Positions 22,431 through 34,121 of a stretch of DNA of 64,000 nucleotides are shown here, one piece after another (the stretch's first letter is position 1; each line of letters opens with the position of its first letter). The notes under the pieces are model-generated. The model saw nothing but the letters and a program-made list of their open reading frames with translations, did not search any database and had not been told where the DNA came from. The DNA lies in assembly GCA_032622095.1 (NCBI GenBank), contig CP136063.1:64183897-64247896 (forward strand), read 5' to 3'. Origin of the DNA: Siphonodentalium dalli. Its lineage: Eukaryota; Mollusca; Scaphopoda; Gadilida; Siphonodentaliidae. A program made the position numbers and the translations under genes.

Positions 22431-23901
22431 TTCTCTTGGCAAACTCAGTTCACGCATTTCTCAGTAATTCATACCAGGTTTCTCAGAATTCATGTCTAGA
22501 CCAATGATAACATAGCCATGTCGTTTGCATGAGACATGTATATGTCACTCAAACCTATTAACCTAGCTTGTATGAGGCTCTTGATTTGGGAGAAAAATAA
22601 TCCATCATGACTTGGGTCGGGATATGGGCATAGAAAAAAGTCATCTTCAGGGTCAGATATTTGGTCTGGACGCCTTGTGTTCGGCCGCAATATCTGACCC
22701 CTCGGGGTGAGATCTTTCCATCACACATGCCAGGTCATGATGGAAAATATTATTCTTACCTCAAGCATGAAATTCCTGCCATATGACATCAAAGCGCACA
22801 GTTTTATGAATGTTTTATGAATGTTATCTCCTGTCACTTTCGTTTTGGCGGATAATAAAACGGGTGCTAACTGTGAAATTATCAATGTGACCAGATATGA
22901 CAAGAGATTTATTATGCTATTTTAGCTATGTGTCGAGAAACTTTGGGAGTTCCCTGAATATCATCAATCGACTGATTGGCTTCATCACTTTAAGCGTTGT
23001 GATTGACTGACACTAACATAAAGATTCTTGGCGGTAATGGAATTTCCAGATATTTTCTTTAGACTCTGTAATGCATAGCTTGTTCAAGAGTGTAATTTCA
23101 ATTAGAACTGGTGTACATTGTATAATACACAAGCTTTGTACATCTCGATGATAGTGAAATTAATACATGAAATAATAGAAAGAAACTCTTAAAGGTGACA
23201 TGCAACAGTTTAGAGTGTTCTATGCCCCTACATATTAATATGCCATGATTCTACGACGTGGAAATGCAAAGTTTGTGTAACTTACCCTCTTTTCAGTTAG
23301 GTGAGAATCCATCCTATATATAATGATAGTTCAAGGAATACTATTTCACAAGAGTAATATTCGCATTGATTGCACAATAGGCCTGTTATAGCCCAGATAG
23401 CCCCAAAAATTGTCTATTTGATCATATCAGATTTTGAAAACAATTTTGAGACTTCTTTCTCTTAACAAATTCTACCATTTGCTCTGTGTTCAAAGAAGAT
23501 TATAAGATACACTTTGAAAAAGAAAACATATATGTATCAGTCGACTTAGACTTATCATTTTGCAGAAATATTCTACGATATGTGTTAGGAGAAATCAACT
23601 GCGAATGCTTTAACCTCAATCAGTGATGTAAAAAGATATGGGGAGATAAGTCGTGACATTTTTCGCTTTAAAGACAAAATTAATATACAAATATGATCAG
23701 GTTTAAACTAACCAAATTAGGGCTCCCAGTTTCAATATTTACCTGGTAAATGTTTTTTTATAACATTATATCAACAGGTCTGGTTTCTGACGAGGAAAAC
23801 ATTGCACTGAAAAAAGGCAATTTCATCCGTTATCACAGATTTTCAACCTTTAATTTCAGCTTTAATTATCCCTGTGATGCCAATATCAGCATATTTAATT
23901 A
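22431..23901. other. Non-coding stretch
   Basis: No gene, RNA or clear repeat was recognised. AT-rich unique-looking sequence. Confidence 0.4.
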
Positions 23902-23987
23902 AATGGTACAAAAATTGAAAGATATACATATTTTCTGTATTATTAAATGGTACAAAAATTGAAAGATATACATATTTTCTGTATTAT
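23902..23987 (+). repeat. 43-bp tandem duplication
   Basis: AAATGGTACAAAAATTGAAA through GTATTATT occurs twice, head to tail, without visible differences. Confidence 0.85.
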
Positions 23988-23992
23988 TATAA

Positions 23993-24135
23993 GTTATTTT
24001 GGTGGACTGACAATAACATGGTATGACCTTGATGGCTTGGGGTGGTTATGTTCAACTGAGTTGCGAAGCGACGAGGTCGAACATAGGCAGGAAGCTGTCA
24101 ATGTCACCATGTTATCATCAATCCACCAAAATAAC
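23993..24135. repeat. Foldback MITE
   Basis: GTTATTTTGGTGGA at the left is mirrored by TCCACCAAAATAAC at the right, with inner pairs AATAACATGGT / ACCATGTTAT and GTTATGTTC / GAACATAGGC around the centre near 24065. Several mismatches show it is older than the 8.2-kb hairpin. Confidence 0.7.
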
Positions 24136-25033
24136 ATAACGGCCCTGGTCATTCACAGAAATTTAAACTTATTCTGAAGAATGATCAGCAGAAAATGTCA
24201 GAAATCTCCTATCGCTCTCTCCATAACGTTGTTCAATGTAAATTACATCATGAAAAGGGAGGCCAACACGAGACTATAAAACAGTTGTCTTGGATTGGAT
24301 GATGATCATCCTTGTCACCATGTTAGAGACTTTCCAGCTAGACATCCACTTTGATACAACTTTGACGGATATATGCTGGTGATCTGGTTAACCTGTTGGT
24401 ACGATGTTGAACCTTTAATTCTTAGTAAGATCATCAAACTGTGCCATCTCAAGCTCAGAGCCCGGAATCGCAATATTAGGTGTTCGTGTTGAACTTCTTC
24501 TCTGTAGTTCCAATGAATTCCAAACACGTTCCTACCTGCAATTAACGGACAAAAGAGATGATATACATTAATAAAAGTGTTAATGATATTGTAGCTCAGA
24601 TTGGACACGAGGCATAATTCTTACAGAAGTTAATGGAATGATAAAGGGGAAAGTTGAAAATTTCCAGTATATACATGTACCACCCACGGTTAATTAGATT
24701 CATATATCACACACATATCTAGGCCACCCGACCTGTTACAATAGGTTTGGGGGCTGAAGTTTGGGTGCCCCAAATTAATTATAACCAAACAGTAATATTC
24801 AGAGTTTGTCATGTTTTGTACATCTATATCTATATTTGGAAAAACAAGCAAAAATACCATTGGAAATCATAATAATCAGTGCCATTGTATTATCACTGGA
24901 ATAATTTCTCATTATATTGATATCTGTTTGTTTTATAAAGCACAATTTTTTATGCATTCACATGTCATTTAAAAGGAGGTCAACAAATAACAGTTAACTT
25001 CCAAATACTAGAAATAAGGCCAAAACAAAATGA
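24136..25033. other. Non-coding stretch
   Basis: No family or repeat recognised. A 97-residue minus-strand open frame at 24315-24608 has no signature. Confidence 0.35.
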
Positions 25034-25327
25034 ATGCGTGTTTCCCGTAATCCGACCGACCGTCTTCAAAACATCCCGACCCAAGTTCATTTTATTGGTT
25101 TTAAATTAAAAAAATCAATCTATAAACCAACCGACCGCACTGATAAGCTATGTACGCATGGTTCCATTTTATCTGATTCACCTCGCGAGATAAATGATAT
25201 CTTTGATATATTTATATATTTTTTCGCAAAGCCACATTGCCACTCTTCAAACGGTAAGTCAAATTACGACTGGAAGATCACCAGTTATTGTACCTCTTCG
25301 CTGACCGGAAGCACGTGTTTGTGTTGA
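25034..25327 (+). other. Unrecognised 97-codon open frame
   Basis: Reads RNPTDRLQNIPTQVHFIGFK then PTDRTDKLCTHGSILS. Composition is protein-like, but there is no recognised domain. It stops just before the SINE head. It could be a repeat-borne frame or chance. Confidence 0.2.
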
Positions 25328-25350
25328 TATGGGAGTGTGTTCATGGGAGT

Positions 25351-25820
25351 GTGATGGCTGAGTGGTTAGCGTGTTTGACTATTGGCCAGAGATTTTCGCT
25401 TGGACCCCGGATCGATTTACCTCGATCCTCGACAAAACAAAAATCGGGAGTTTTGAGTGTGCCTATATAAAGTACCGTGTATGCTTCGCTGAGGTGTCGT
25501 TAAGCGGTAATCCTCTCCCGCACGGTGTCATGTACAGGGATGACACTGGTTTGATCACGCCGTTCTATGAACTTCTATCAGGTGGGGAAGTTAATGGCTG
25601 TCCCTGTCCCGTATACAACCATGTGTGCACGTTAAAGAACCATACTGTGGGCAACGATCCACAAATTAATGGCAAAATTCCTGTCTAAATTCCTCCCTTG
25701 GGGGTGTAAAGTTGACATTCCAGGTGATGGCTTAATAGAGTTATCTCTCTTCATAACTGTGTGTATATATAGTACATTGTAGCATTCGATGTGTGACGCA
25801 ATAATGGGACCTTTCAGCAA
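25351..25820 (+). mobile_element. tRNA-derived SINE
   Basis: The head has a canonical RNA polymerase III A box (TGGCTGAGTGG near 25355) and a B-box-like GGATCGATTTACC near 25410. It is followed by a conserved-looking body (GGTGTCATGTACAGGGATGA, GTTATCTCTCTTCATAACTG). The 3' boundary is estimated. SINEs use LINE machinery; no partner is identified here. Confidence 0.65.
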
Positions 25821-26279
25821 CGTCGGCGGGTTCGCTTACATGTGCCGCAACACAGATCAAAGGCTCATCCAAGTTTGAGGTCCACTGTGCGCAGGTCAAA
25901 GGCCGATTTCAGGTCTACTGTGGATTCGCATGTAGAGGGTGACTTTACGATATAAAAACATGTTTGTATAATATAGTACATTGTAGGATTCTACCCCATC
26001 TGATGGGGGTGCGCGGACAAGTCATCGGCGGAATTTACTCATACCATACCATATGGCGTATTGTTGAGTGTATTTGAGCAAAAATGATGTAGCCAGCTGT
26101 GACTTATAAGACATGCACAGTAGGAAGCTACAGCGGCCAGGGAAATGAGCATAGTTCTAATGATGTTTTCTATGGAGTGGTACGATTAATTTCTTTGAAT
26201 TTTTCGGTAATTTTTTAGTGGAATGCTAAATTCCCCATGTTGGCATATAGCCTAAGAACTAACTTATAACTTTGTCGCA
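25821..26279. other. Spacer between SINE and repeat mosaic
   Basis: Nothing coding. Some words recur from the SINE tail (ATATAGTACATTGTAG near 25970), so the end may be a further SINE fragment. Confidence 0.3.
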
Positions 26280-26910
26280 CTCAAACAAGTCCATAAGGTG
26301 TGACTGCCCCAGTGGGATTAAGGATACCCCCGTGTTTTTAAAATACTAAGACGTTTCACATGTGAGTAAACATTTAGTTAAAATTATAAAATAACAGTTC
26401 CCATTGCAGGTGCACAAACCTAACCGTAATCTTAAACCTATTGACCGAAAAATGTAGGAATAAAAGCTCCGACAAAATTATGCAAGTTGAAAAAGGGGAA
26501 TAACTCCACAACAAAAGTCGGATGGACATCATAATCGCGGGTGCACAGGTTCTCATGGTACTAAATATCAGTGCCAAGATTTAAAAATATTGACCTAAAA
26601 ATATAGAAATAAAAAGCTCGGACAAAATTAGGCATGTTGCAAAAAAAATTATAAGTCGGAAAATGGGGATAACTAAACCAAAAAATGTCGAACAGACGTC
26701 ATAATCGCAGGTGCACAGGTTCCCATGGTACTAAATATTTGTGCCAAGTTAAAAAAAACGAGACAGTCAATGACTGTGGGGTCGCTCACCAGACTGCAAA
26801 GACTGATAAGACTGGGACTCTGGAGACCACAACAGTCAGAACTGTTCATAACCACTTTAAAAGAAGTAGATATCTAAAGAGTTAAATCTAAAAAAAAAAA
26901 AATTTGGATT
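26280..26910 (+). repeat. Repeat mosaic, family P (first block)
   Basis: Units of about 150 bp carry CCGAAAAATGTAGGAATAAA, GGATAACTCCAC, CATAATCGCAGGTGCACAGG and GGTACTAAATATC. The block includes the dispersed 115-bp repeat at 26754-26870. Open frames here are repeat-borne. Confidence 0.7.
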
Positions 26911-27862
26911 TATGTCCCTGGCCCCGCCCACATCTGACACAGTGACCTGATTTGAACAAATCTGAACCCCAGTCACCCAAGAATCCTTCATACCAAATAT
27001 GAACCCATATAGCCTGATGGTATTTGAGAAGTTATTTTAAGAATACTATAGAGGGAAAGAGTTATGGCCCTGGCTTCGCCAAGTGAACTCATTTGAACAA
27101 ATCTGAATGTGAGTCACCCAGGGAACATCCTCACCAAATATGAACCCATTCCGTCCAATGGAATCAGAGGAGAAGATGTTCAAAGAATTGTTGTCGGACG
27201 GATGGACGGACAGACGAGCAGTGATGACTATAGCTCCACCGGAGACTTCGTCTCAGGTGAGCTAAAAAGCACAGGTAGGGTGGCTGGTTGATAATTAAAT
27301 CTCTTATCTCTGCCCCTATTTGAACAAATGTGAATCCCAATCTATGAGATCCATTCATTTGGTAATTTCAGACAGTGGATTTTAGGAGTTGAACTGAACT
27401 GATTTTCCTAAAATGACCCCAAATCTGAACAAATCTAAACCCCAGTCACCGAAGGACCCTCCATACCAAACATAAGCTAAATAGTCCAAATGGTTCTTGA
27501 GAAGAAATTGTTTTAAGAATTACTATGGAAGGAAAGAGTTATGGCCCGGACTTCTCACCTATTTGACCTGATGAACTCATTTGAACAAATCTGATTGTGA
27601 GTCACCTGGGGGACATCCACACCTAAATATATAAACCCATTTGGTCTTTAATATGTATCTGGAGAAGAAAACAATTGATGGACGGATAGAGACATAATGA
27701 CAGATGGATGGGAGAACAGTCTGACATAGAGACTGACAAATTCAATCCAATATACCCCCCAAGTATTCTTTGCAAAATCAGGGTACAATGAGTTCAACTG
27801 GATGGAGACTGGTGGTTAAGAAAATATATTCGAACAGTCAAGCCTGAACATAGTGTCTGACA
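26911..27862 (+). repeat. Repeat mosaic, family Q (first block)
   Basis: Units of about 200 bp carry TTTGAACAAATCTGAA, CACCAAATATGAACCCATT and GTTATGGCCCTGG, ending in AGCTCCACCGGAGAC..GTCTCAGGTGAGCT (27232-27262), itself a small palindrome. At least four partial units occur here. Confidence 0.75.
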
Positions 27863-28260
27863 TTTGCAGAATGAGGTCCCCAAAGGGTGAATGTAATGAC
27901 GCAATCCTGCAATGCGGGCTAGCATCACCAATTTCACCCTCTGGAGACCTAATTCTGTTTAGGCCTCAACTGCTATGGGAGACATAGCATCAGATTGAAG
28001 TTCTCCAGTTAAAATTGGTGATGTGCACCTATTGGCACCTCAATTATGCATTTTATATTCACAAATCAGGGGATATAGAAACTAAACAGAAGGAAAAAAG
28101 TAAGTAAAAATGTCAATTTAAGGGCCTATATACTTCCCAGAAGATGAGGCCTAAGCAGAATGAGGACCCTGGCTAGTGTATTTGGTGATGTTAGCCTGCT
28201 GTGCAGGGTAGCATAACCAAATTCACCCTCTGGGGACCTCATTCTGCAAATGCCAAACAC
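27862..28260. repeat. Nested inverted repeats (four related ends)
   Basis: The end motif AGAATGAGGTCCCCAAAGGG appears at about 27872, inverted at about 27940-27960, forward again at about 28158 and inverted at about 28225-28250. Each half is thus a palindrome and the two halves also pair with each other. Probably one MITE family inserted or duplicated head to head. Confidence 0.6.
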
Positions 28261-28600
28261 ACTAAATTCAGGTTAGAGAACAATAATTTGTTTTGATTTT
28301 ATTTTAATAACACACACTGGCATGAGTGCTAGCTAAGCATTTGTTCACACCTGTCAGCCTCATAAACATCTCCATTGATGACTGTGTATTTCTATTAACT
28401 CTCGCTCTGTCTGTAGCTAATACAATTGACTTAATCTGCTGGTGGGAGAGATCCTGTGAGTTAGGAGATGAGATGGGGTGAAGTGCTGTTGGTTGGGGGC
28501 AGGGTGGGGGTCTGGGTCATGTGGGGGAGGGTGATAAATGTTTTTTGTATGTTAAATTGATGAATTTGATCAAGGAGTTCAATCTGAATTTTTTATAATA
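28261..28600. other. Spacer inside repeat mosaic
   Basis: No recognised feature apart from a G-rich patch at about 28490-28540. Confidence 0.35.
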
Positions 28601-29565
28601 TTTTTTTTGGAATTATGTCCCTGGCTCCACCCCTATTTGACCCAATGACCCCATTTGAACAAATCTGAACCCCAGTCATTCAATGACCATCCATACCAAA
28701 TATAAACTAAATCGGCATAATGGTTCTAGACAAAAAGTTGTTATAAGAATTACCAAGGAGGAATATAGTTATGGCCCTGGTTTCGCAACTATTTGACATA
28801 GTGACATCATTTGAACAAATCTGAATGACAGTCACCTAGGGAACATCCACACCAAATATGAACCAATTCGGCATTACGGTTTCAGAGGAGAAGATGTTCA
28901 AAGAATTGTTCACGGATGGACGGACGAACGGCGGACGAGGAGTGATGACTATAGCTCCACCAGAGACTTTGTCTCAGGTGAGCTTTAAATCAATGATCAA
29001 AATGCAAAAATGTAATTTTTTTGTTTTTAGAGTTATGTCCCTGGCTCTGCCCCTATTTGACCCAGTGAGCCAATTTGAACAAATCTGATTCCCAGTCACC
29101 CAAGTTCCCTCAGTACCAAATATAAGCTAAATCGGCCCACTGTTTCTTGATAAGATGTCATTCTAAGAATTACTAAGGAGGAACAGTTATGGCCCTGGTT
29201 TCTCAGCTAATCAACCTGGTGACCTCATTTGAACAAATCTGAACCCCAGTCATTCAAGAACCCTTCATACCAAATATAAGCTAAATCGGACCAATGATTC
29301 TAGACAAGAAGTCATTTTAAGAAGTACTATGGAGGGAAATAGTTATGGCCCTGGCTTCGCAACTAATTGACCCAGTGACCTCATTTGAACAAATCTGAAT
29401 GGGAGTCACCTAGGGAACATCCACACCAAATATGAACCCATTCCGTCCAATGGAATCAGAGGAGAAGATGTTCAAAGAATTGTTGACGGATGAATGGACG
29501 GATGGACGACGAACGAGGAGTGATGACTATAGCTCCACCGGAGACTTTGTCTCAGGTGAGCTAAA
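28601..29565 (+). repeat. Repeat mosaic, family Q (second block)
   Basis: Further family Q units with the same words as the first block. Two end in the AGCTCCACC..GGTGAGCT palindrome (about 28950-28984 and 29530-29562), each preceded by a GGACGGA-rich stretch. Confidence 0.75.
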
Positions 29566-30628
29566 AATTTACCTAAAAATGTAGGAATAAAAGCTTGGAC
29601 AAAATTATACGTGTTGCAGAAATTTTCTAAGTCGAAAAAGGGGGAATAACTCCACCAAAAAAAGTCTGACAGATGTCATAATCGCAGGTGCACAGGTTCC
29701 CATGGTGGTTGATGCCTGTGCCAAGTTTCATGGAAATTGATAAAAACTAGAGGTGTGACTGTCCCAATGGGACTACGGATACCCCCCTTTTTAAAATACT
29801 AAGATGTTTCACATGTCAGTAAACATTTAGTTAAAGTAATAAAATAACAGTTCCCATTGCAGGTGTACAACTATAACCCTAATCTTAAACCTATTGACCG
29901 AAAATTGTATGAATAAAAGCTTGGACAAAATTATGTATGTTGCGAAAACATTTCTAAGTCGAAAAAGGGGAATAACTCCACAAATAAATGTCGGACAGAC
30001 GTCATTATCGCAGGTGCACAGGTTCCCATGGTACTAAATATCAGTGCCAAGATTAAAAAACATTGACCGAAAAATGTAGGAATAAAAGCTCGGACAAAAT
30101 TATGCATGTTGCAAAAAAAGTTTCTAAGTTGAAAAAGGGGGATAACTCCACCAAAAAATGGCGGACAGATGTCATAATCGCAGGTGCACAAGTTCCAATG
30201 GTACTAAATATCTGTGCCAAGTTTTTAAAAAATTGACCGAAAAATGTAGGAATAAAAGCTCGGACAAAAGTATACATGTTGCGAAAATTTTCTAAGTCGA
30301 AAAAGGGGGGATAACTAAAAAAAAAAGTCCGACAGACATCATAATCGCAGGTGCACAGGTTCCCATGATGGTTGATGTCTGTGCCAAGTTTCACGGAAAT
30401 TGATAAAAAAACGACTGAGAAAAACTCCGGACAAATTTGTGTCCACGGACGGACGACGCCGACGGACGACGCCGACGGACGGACGGACGGACAAGCTGAC
30501 TCCAGTATACCCCCCTAACTTCGTTGCGGGGGGGTATAAAAACTCCGGACAAATTTGTGTCCACGGACAGACGACGGATGACGAGCTGACTCCAGTATAC
30601 CCCCACTAACTTTGTTGTGGGGGGTATA
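29566..30628 (+). repeat. Repeat mosaic, family P (second block) with GGAC-rich ends
   Basis: At least four ~150-170-bp family P units are followed by GGACGGACG runs and AGTATACCCCCCTAACTTCG through GTTGCGGGGGGGTATA (about 30500-30536). That end is partly repeated at 30541-30628. Overlapping minus-strand frames up to 114 residues are repeat-borne and not genes. Confidence 0.75.
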
Positions 30629-30629
30629 A

Positions 30630-31440
30630 CTATTAAGAATGCATTTTCTGATACATCAGTTGCAGAATGGAATATACCTGAGGTTAACAGATAGCAGCAG
30701 CAAGCCATATCTGGCATTTTAGAAGCAAACTCCAATCCTTCATTCCTTCAGGCAAAGTCAGCCTAAAAATGAAATAAATGTACATGTTGATGTATTGAGT
30801 TACAAATTTTTTTATTGTTTTCTTATTTTTTAACTATTAAGAATGCCTTTTCTGATACATCAGTTGCAGAATGGAATATACCTGAGGTTAAAGGTACTCA
30901 ATCCGATTCGACAGTCCCCATATCATCAGATTCCAACAACAACATTTTTTGAAATGCCACTTCAGTTATCAGAATCGATTAATTGCCCAAAAATAATGCT
31001 ATTATAGCCTAACCAGAGTCAAGTATAGTATAAAATTACCCAAAACCTGTTATTTATCAACATTTGTTCAACGGATTTTTGCCAGTTGTCAAATAACTGA
31101 CACAAAAAAGAGACTCGATTTTAGAGTTATCGATCTCCATCCGCTATCTGGTCAGATAATTTCTTCTCGTCGACAGATTACTGGGCCACCTAAAATTGAA
31201 ATAATAGATTTCAAACATCAATATCTGATCACCCCTAGCTATGATGTGTGGGTTCCTCGACACGAATCAAATATTTTTTACACCCGAAGCCAAGGAAATG
31301 GTAATTTGCGAGCTTTAATTCGGATTGAGTACCTTTGACAGTTAGCAGCTGCAAGACATATCTGGCACGTTAGAAGCAAACTCCATTCCTTCAGGCGAAG
31401 TCAGCCTAAAAAGGAAATAAATGTACTTGTTGATGTATTC
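30630..31440 (+). repeat. ~200-bp tandem duplication, second copy split by a MITE
   Basis: ACTATTAAGAATGC.TTTTCT through AATATACCTGAGGTTAA and the later TATCTGGCA.TTTAGAAGC and AAGTCAGCCTAAAAA occur at 30630-30833 and again at 30834-31440. The second copy is interrupted at 30891-31335. Confidence 0.75.
30891..31335 (+). mobile_element. 445-bp MITE with AAGGTACTCAATCCGA ends
   Basis: AAGGTACTCAATCCGA at the left is mirrored by TCGGATTGAGTACCTT at the right. It is placed exactly by comparison with the uninterrupted duplicate at 30630-30833. The flanks are TA and TG, fitting a TA target duplication with one later change (Tc1/mariner-like; inference). No coding. Confidence 0.75.
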
Positions 31441-31965
31441 AGTTTACTACCAAATAATTTTTTTCTTCTTTATATGAATATATGTACAATATTCTTTACC
31501 CATTATAAAACCATATATCCATGTTTTATAACTTGAAAATAAATTTTATAACAAAATTAAACAATTTAATGAAAAGAAATAGAAACAATAAGATGAAAGA
31601 GAAAACAAATTCCAATGGATGGGGGAGGGGGGTGGGGAAACGAAATAGTGTTGTAAATTAATAAATGATCACTCAAGAAAATATGCAAACATTGACAATT
31701 GGAGCGATTTATTGATGATGTACATGTACCATGATATTTTAAACTATGGATGGAAGCTACATGTAGGCCTACATCTGGGAGGGGGAGGGTGTTTAACTGC
31801 TTGCTTTCAAGGTTTGATTCAACAAAATAATTGTGATTTGCAGGAGTCTAACCTGACTATGAAAACAAGAAATTACCGTGCATTGACTGGTCCCATAAAC
31901 ACCTTTCTCATAATTTTGGCTATAATTTCTGGCAATTTGCCATGTGATTGCTGGCTCTCATAATA
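31441..31965. other. Non-coding spacer
   Basis: AT-rich, with a G-rich patch near 31620-31636. No gene recognised. Confidence 0.35.
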
Positions 31966-32372
31966 ACATTAAAGAATGCATAATCAGAACAAACGTTCCC
32001 AAATTAATATTTCTTAGGCTTCAGGGTAAAAAATATTTTATTCGTGTCCAGGAACCAACCCAGAGTCAGAGTGATCAGATATCAATATTTGAAATCTATT
32101 ATATTTCACCATCAGTACTTTTTAGTGGCCTGGTAAAAAGTTGATGAGAAGACGGCCCCGAACCAAACTGCGGATGAAGATGGATAACTCTAACATCCAA
32201 GTGGCTTTTGTGTCAGATATTTGACAAACTGGCCAAATTTTGTTGAACAAAATGGTCAGCATTATTTTTGGGCATTTAATCAATTCTGATAACTGAAGTG
32301 GCATTTCAAAAAATGTTGTTGTTGTCGAATATGGGGACCATCGAAATGGATTGAGTACCTTTAATAAAGCTG
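31966..32372 (-). mobile_element. Diverged copy of the AAGGTACTCAATCC MITE, inverted
   Basis: The right end GGATTGAGTACCTTTAA (about 32350-32366) and interior words (TTTTGGGCATTTAATCAATT, AACTGAAGTGGCATTTC) match the reverse complement of 30891-31335. The left end is altered (TAAAGAATGCATAATC). Confidence 0.7.
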
Positions 32373-32924
32373 AAGGTGTCATTAATTGTCACTACATTTT
32401 GGTGCGATGGGTACCCAGCTTACAAGTGTTTTGGGTACCCATCTTACCGTCTCTGTGTATTCAGCACATATTTGATAACAAAATCTTTCAACTGACCACA
32501 TGGTGCATGATCTTTAAAACTATTATTCCTGCCTCGTTATCATAAATGCGTGTTTATTGGCAACATAATTCAAAGCAATGGGATAAATTCTATAACTCAC
32601 AAAAGGCCAGTATGGGTGCACAAAATATATTTTTGTAAAATTGGGTAACCAACACCAAAATCTAACACGACCACAAAATATATACCTGTGTTTAAGGCAA
32701 AAAACAGAGGAGAGGCGGTGATACTTTTATTAAATTATTTCTTTAGTTTTTTTTCGCTGGGGGGGGGGGGGGGGGGGAACCTACCAGATGCTAAACAACT
32801 TGTGAAATCATCTCTACTTGATCAAGTGTGAATCAAAGGTATTTAATACTAATGTCATGACTAAAAAAAATTAAATTTTGTATATGCCTTGATCGATAAG
32901 AATACATGCTATCATAATGAATAA

Positions 32925-33099
32925 CCCTTTCATGACAGGAGCTGCGCTGGAACGGTATGAAAAACCCTGTGCCAGTGCAGTTTCATGGGGAGCCTCGCAT
33001 ATATCATATAATTTATTGGCTCAAGTTATGTACATGTATAAAAGAATGCACTCGCACAGGGTTTTCACAAAATTTCAAGAAACTCCAGTCATGAAAGGG
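32925..33099. mobile_element. piggyBac-like MITE, 175 bp
   Basis: Ends CCCTTTCATGACAGGAG and CTCCAGTCATGAAAGGG are inverted, one base apart in the stem. The right flank is TTAA (33100-33103) and the left ATAA, a mutated TTAA. CCY-type ends plus TTAA are the known piggyBac signature. It shares the inner motif CCCTGTGCCA.TGCA with 35716-35927. Confidence 0.7.
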
Positions 33100-33212
33100 T
33101 TAAGTGGGAAGTAAAGAACTAGAAACCATGATTGTGTTTAATGTATTGACTTTAGGCTGGTATGACTGCTAATGGCTTTTTCCATGTCTGTTTTGAACTT
33201 TTCTGTGCATTT

Positions 33213-33480
33213 TAAAGATGCATAATCTGATTAAACGCCCCCTCGTTTACTATTTATTTGAATTTGGGGTAAAAACTATTTGATTCGAGTCATGGAACCC
33301 ACCTATCATAGCTCAGAGTTATTAGATATTAATTTTTGAAAACTATTAATTTTTACCATCGAGACTTATCAGTGGCCCAGTAAACAGTCGATGAGCGACA
33401 GAATTGGACCAAATGGCAGATGAAGATGGATAACTCTAAAATCAAGAGGCTATGTGTTGATAATAAGGCCAAATTTAGGT
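33213..33480 (-). mobile_element. Truncated copy of the AAGGTACTCAATCC MITE family
   Basis: TAAAGATGCATAATCTGATT, GATGAAGATGGATAACTCTA and related words match the copy at 31966-32372 in the same orientation. The GAGTACC end is missing. Confidence 0.6.
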
Positions 33481-34113
33481 TTCACTAGAGAAAAGAAAAT
33501 CGGGGAAAGCTAAGTTTTTCATGGACAACATGGCGAAAGTCCCCTAAAATCCAAGTTGAGCTTTTTTGAAATATCTTGATTTTTCTGAGTGGTTCAAATT
33601 CTGAAGCATTTCCATCAGGCCGTATGCGAATGCAGTCATTTATAGATATACACAAACAATGCTTAGTCGTGAAACATATTAGTAGAATGTATGTCCCAAA
33701 ATGGCCAAAATAGAATGGAAATAAAATTTTGTCAAAAAAAAAGAAAAGCTAGTCCCATAAGAGTGACAACACGCTCAAACTGTGTGAGGAACAATGGATG
33801 TGAAGTATAAGAGAAACATTATATCAGGGATTTACGAAATTCTCTCCAATATATATAGTGATATAGTGATTTTCCGATAATCGGAATCGGCGATTAGCAC
33901 TCGGCGATGTCAAGGTTATAATAATTTTGAGTTCATTAGAACGAACGTAGCCATTAACTTCAGTGTTATGAATAGCCAAACATACAAACAATATAAAAAT
34001 AGGAATGCATGATGGACCGCCGGCGGTTCCTAAAAAGAAGGAATTCTAATGTTACAGAAACTAAGTTTCAGCAAACTTCCAGAGTGTGGATAACAATCAC
34101 AAAATTAGCCCCC
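33481..34113. other. Non-coding spacer
   Basis: No gene or repeat recognised. Confidence 0.35.
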
Positions 34114-34121
34114 CCCCCCAC

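Noticed and set aside
23993-24135. tRNA-like fold near GTTGCGAAGCGAC..GGTCGAACATAGG
   Set aside because: The pairing belongs to a longer foldback with no anticodon arm or terminal CCA-proximal stem of tRNA shape.
29931-30735. Minus-strand open frames of 86-114 residues
   Set aside because: They repeat the same words (FSTMGTCAPAIMTSVRH) in every repeat unit and are borne by the repeat family.
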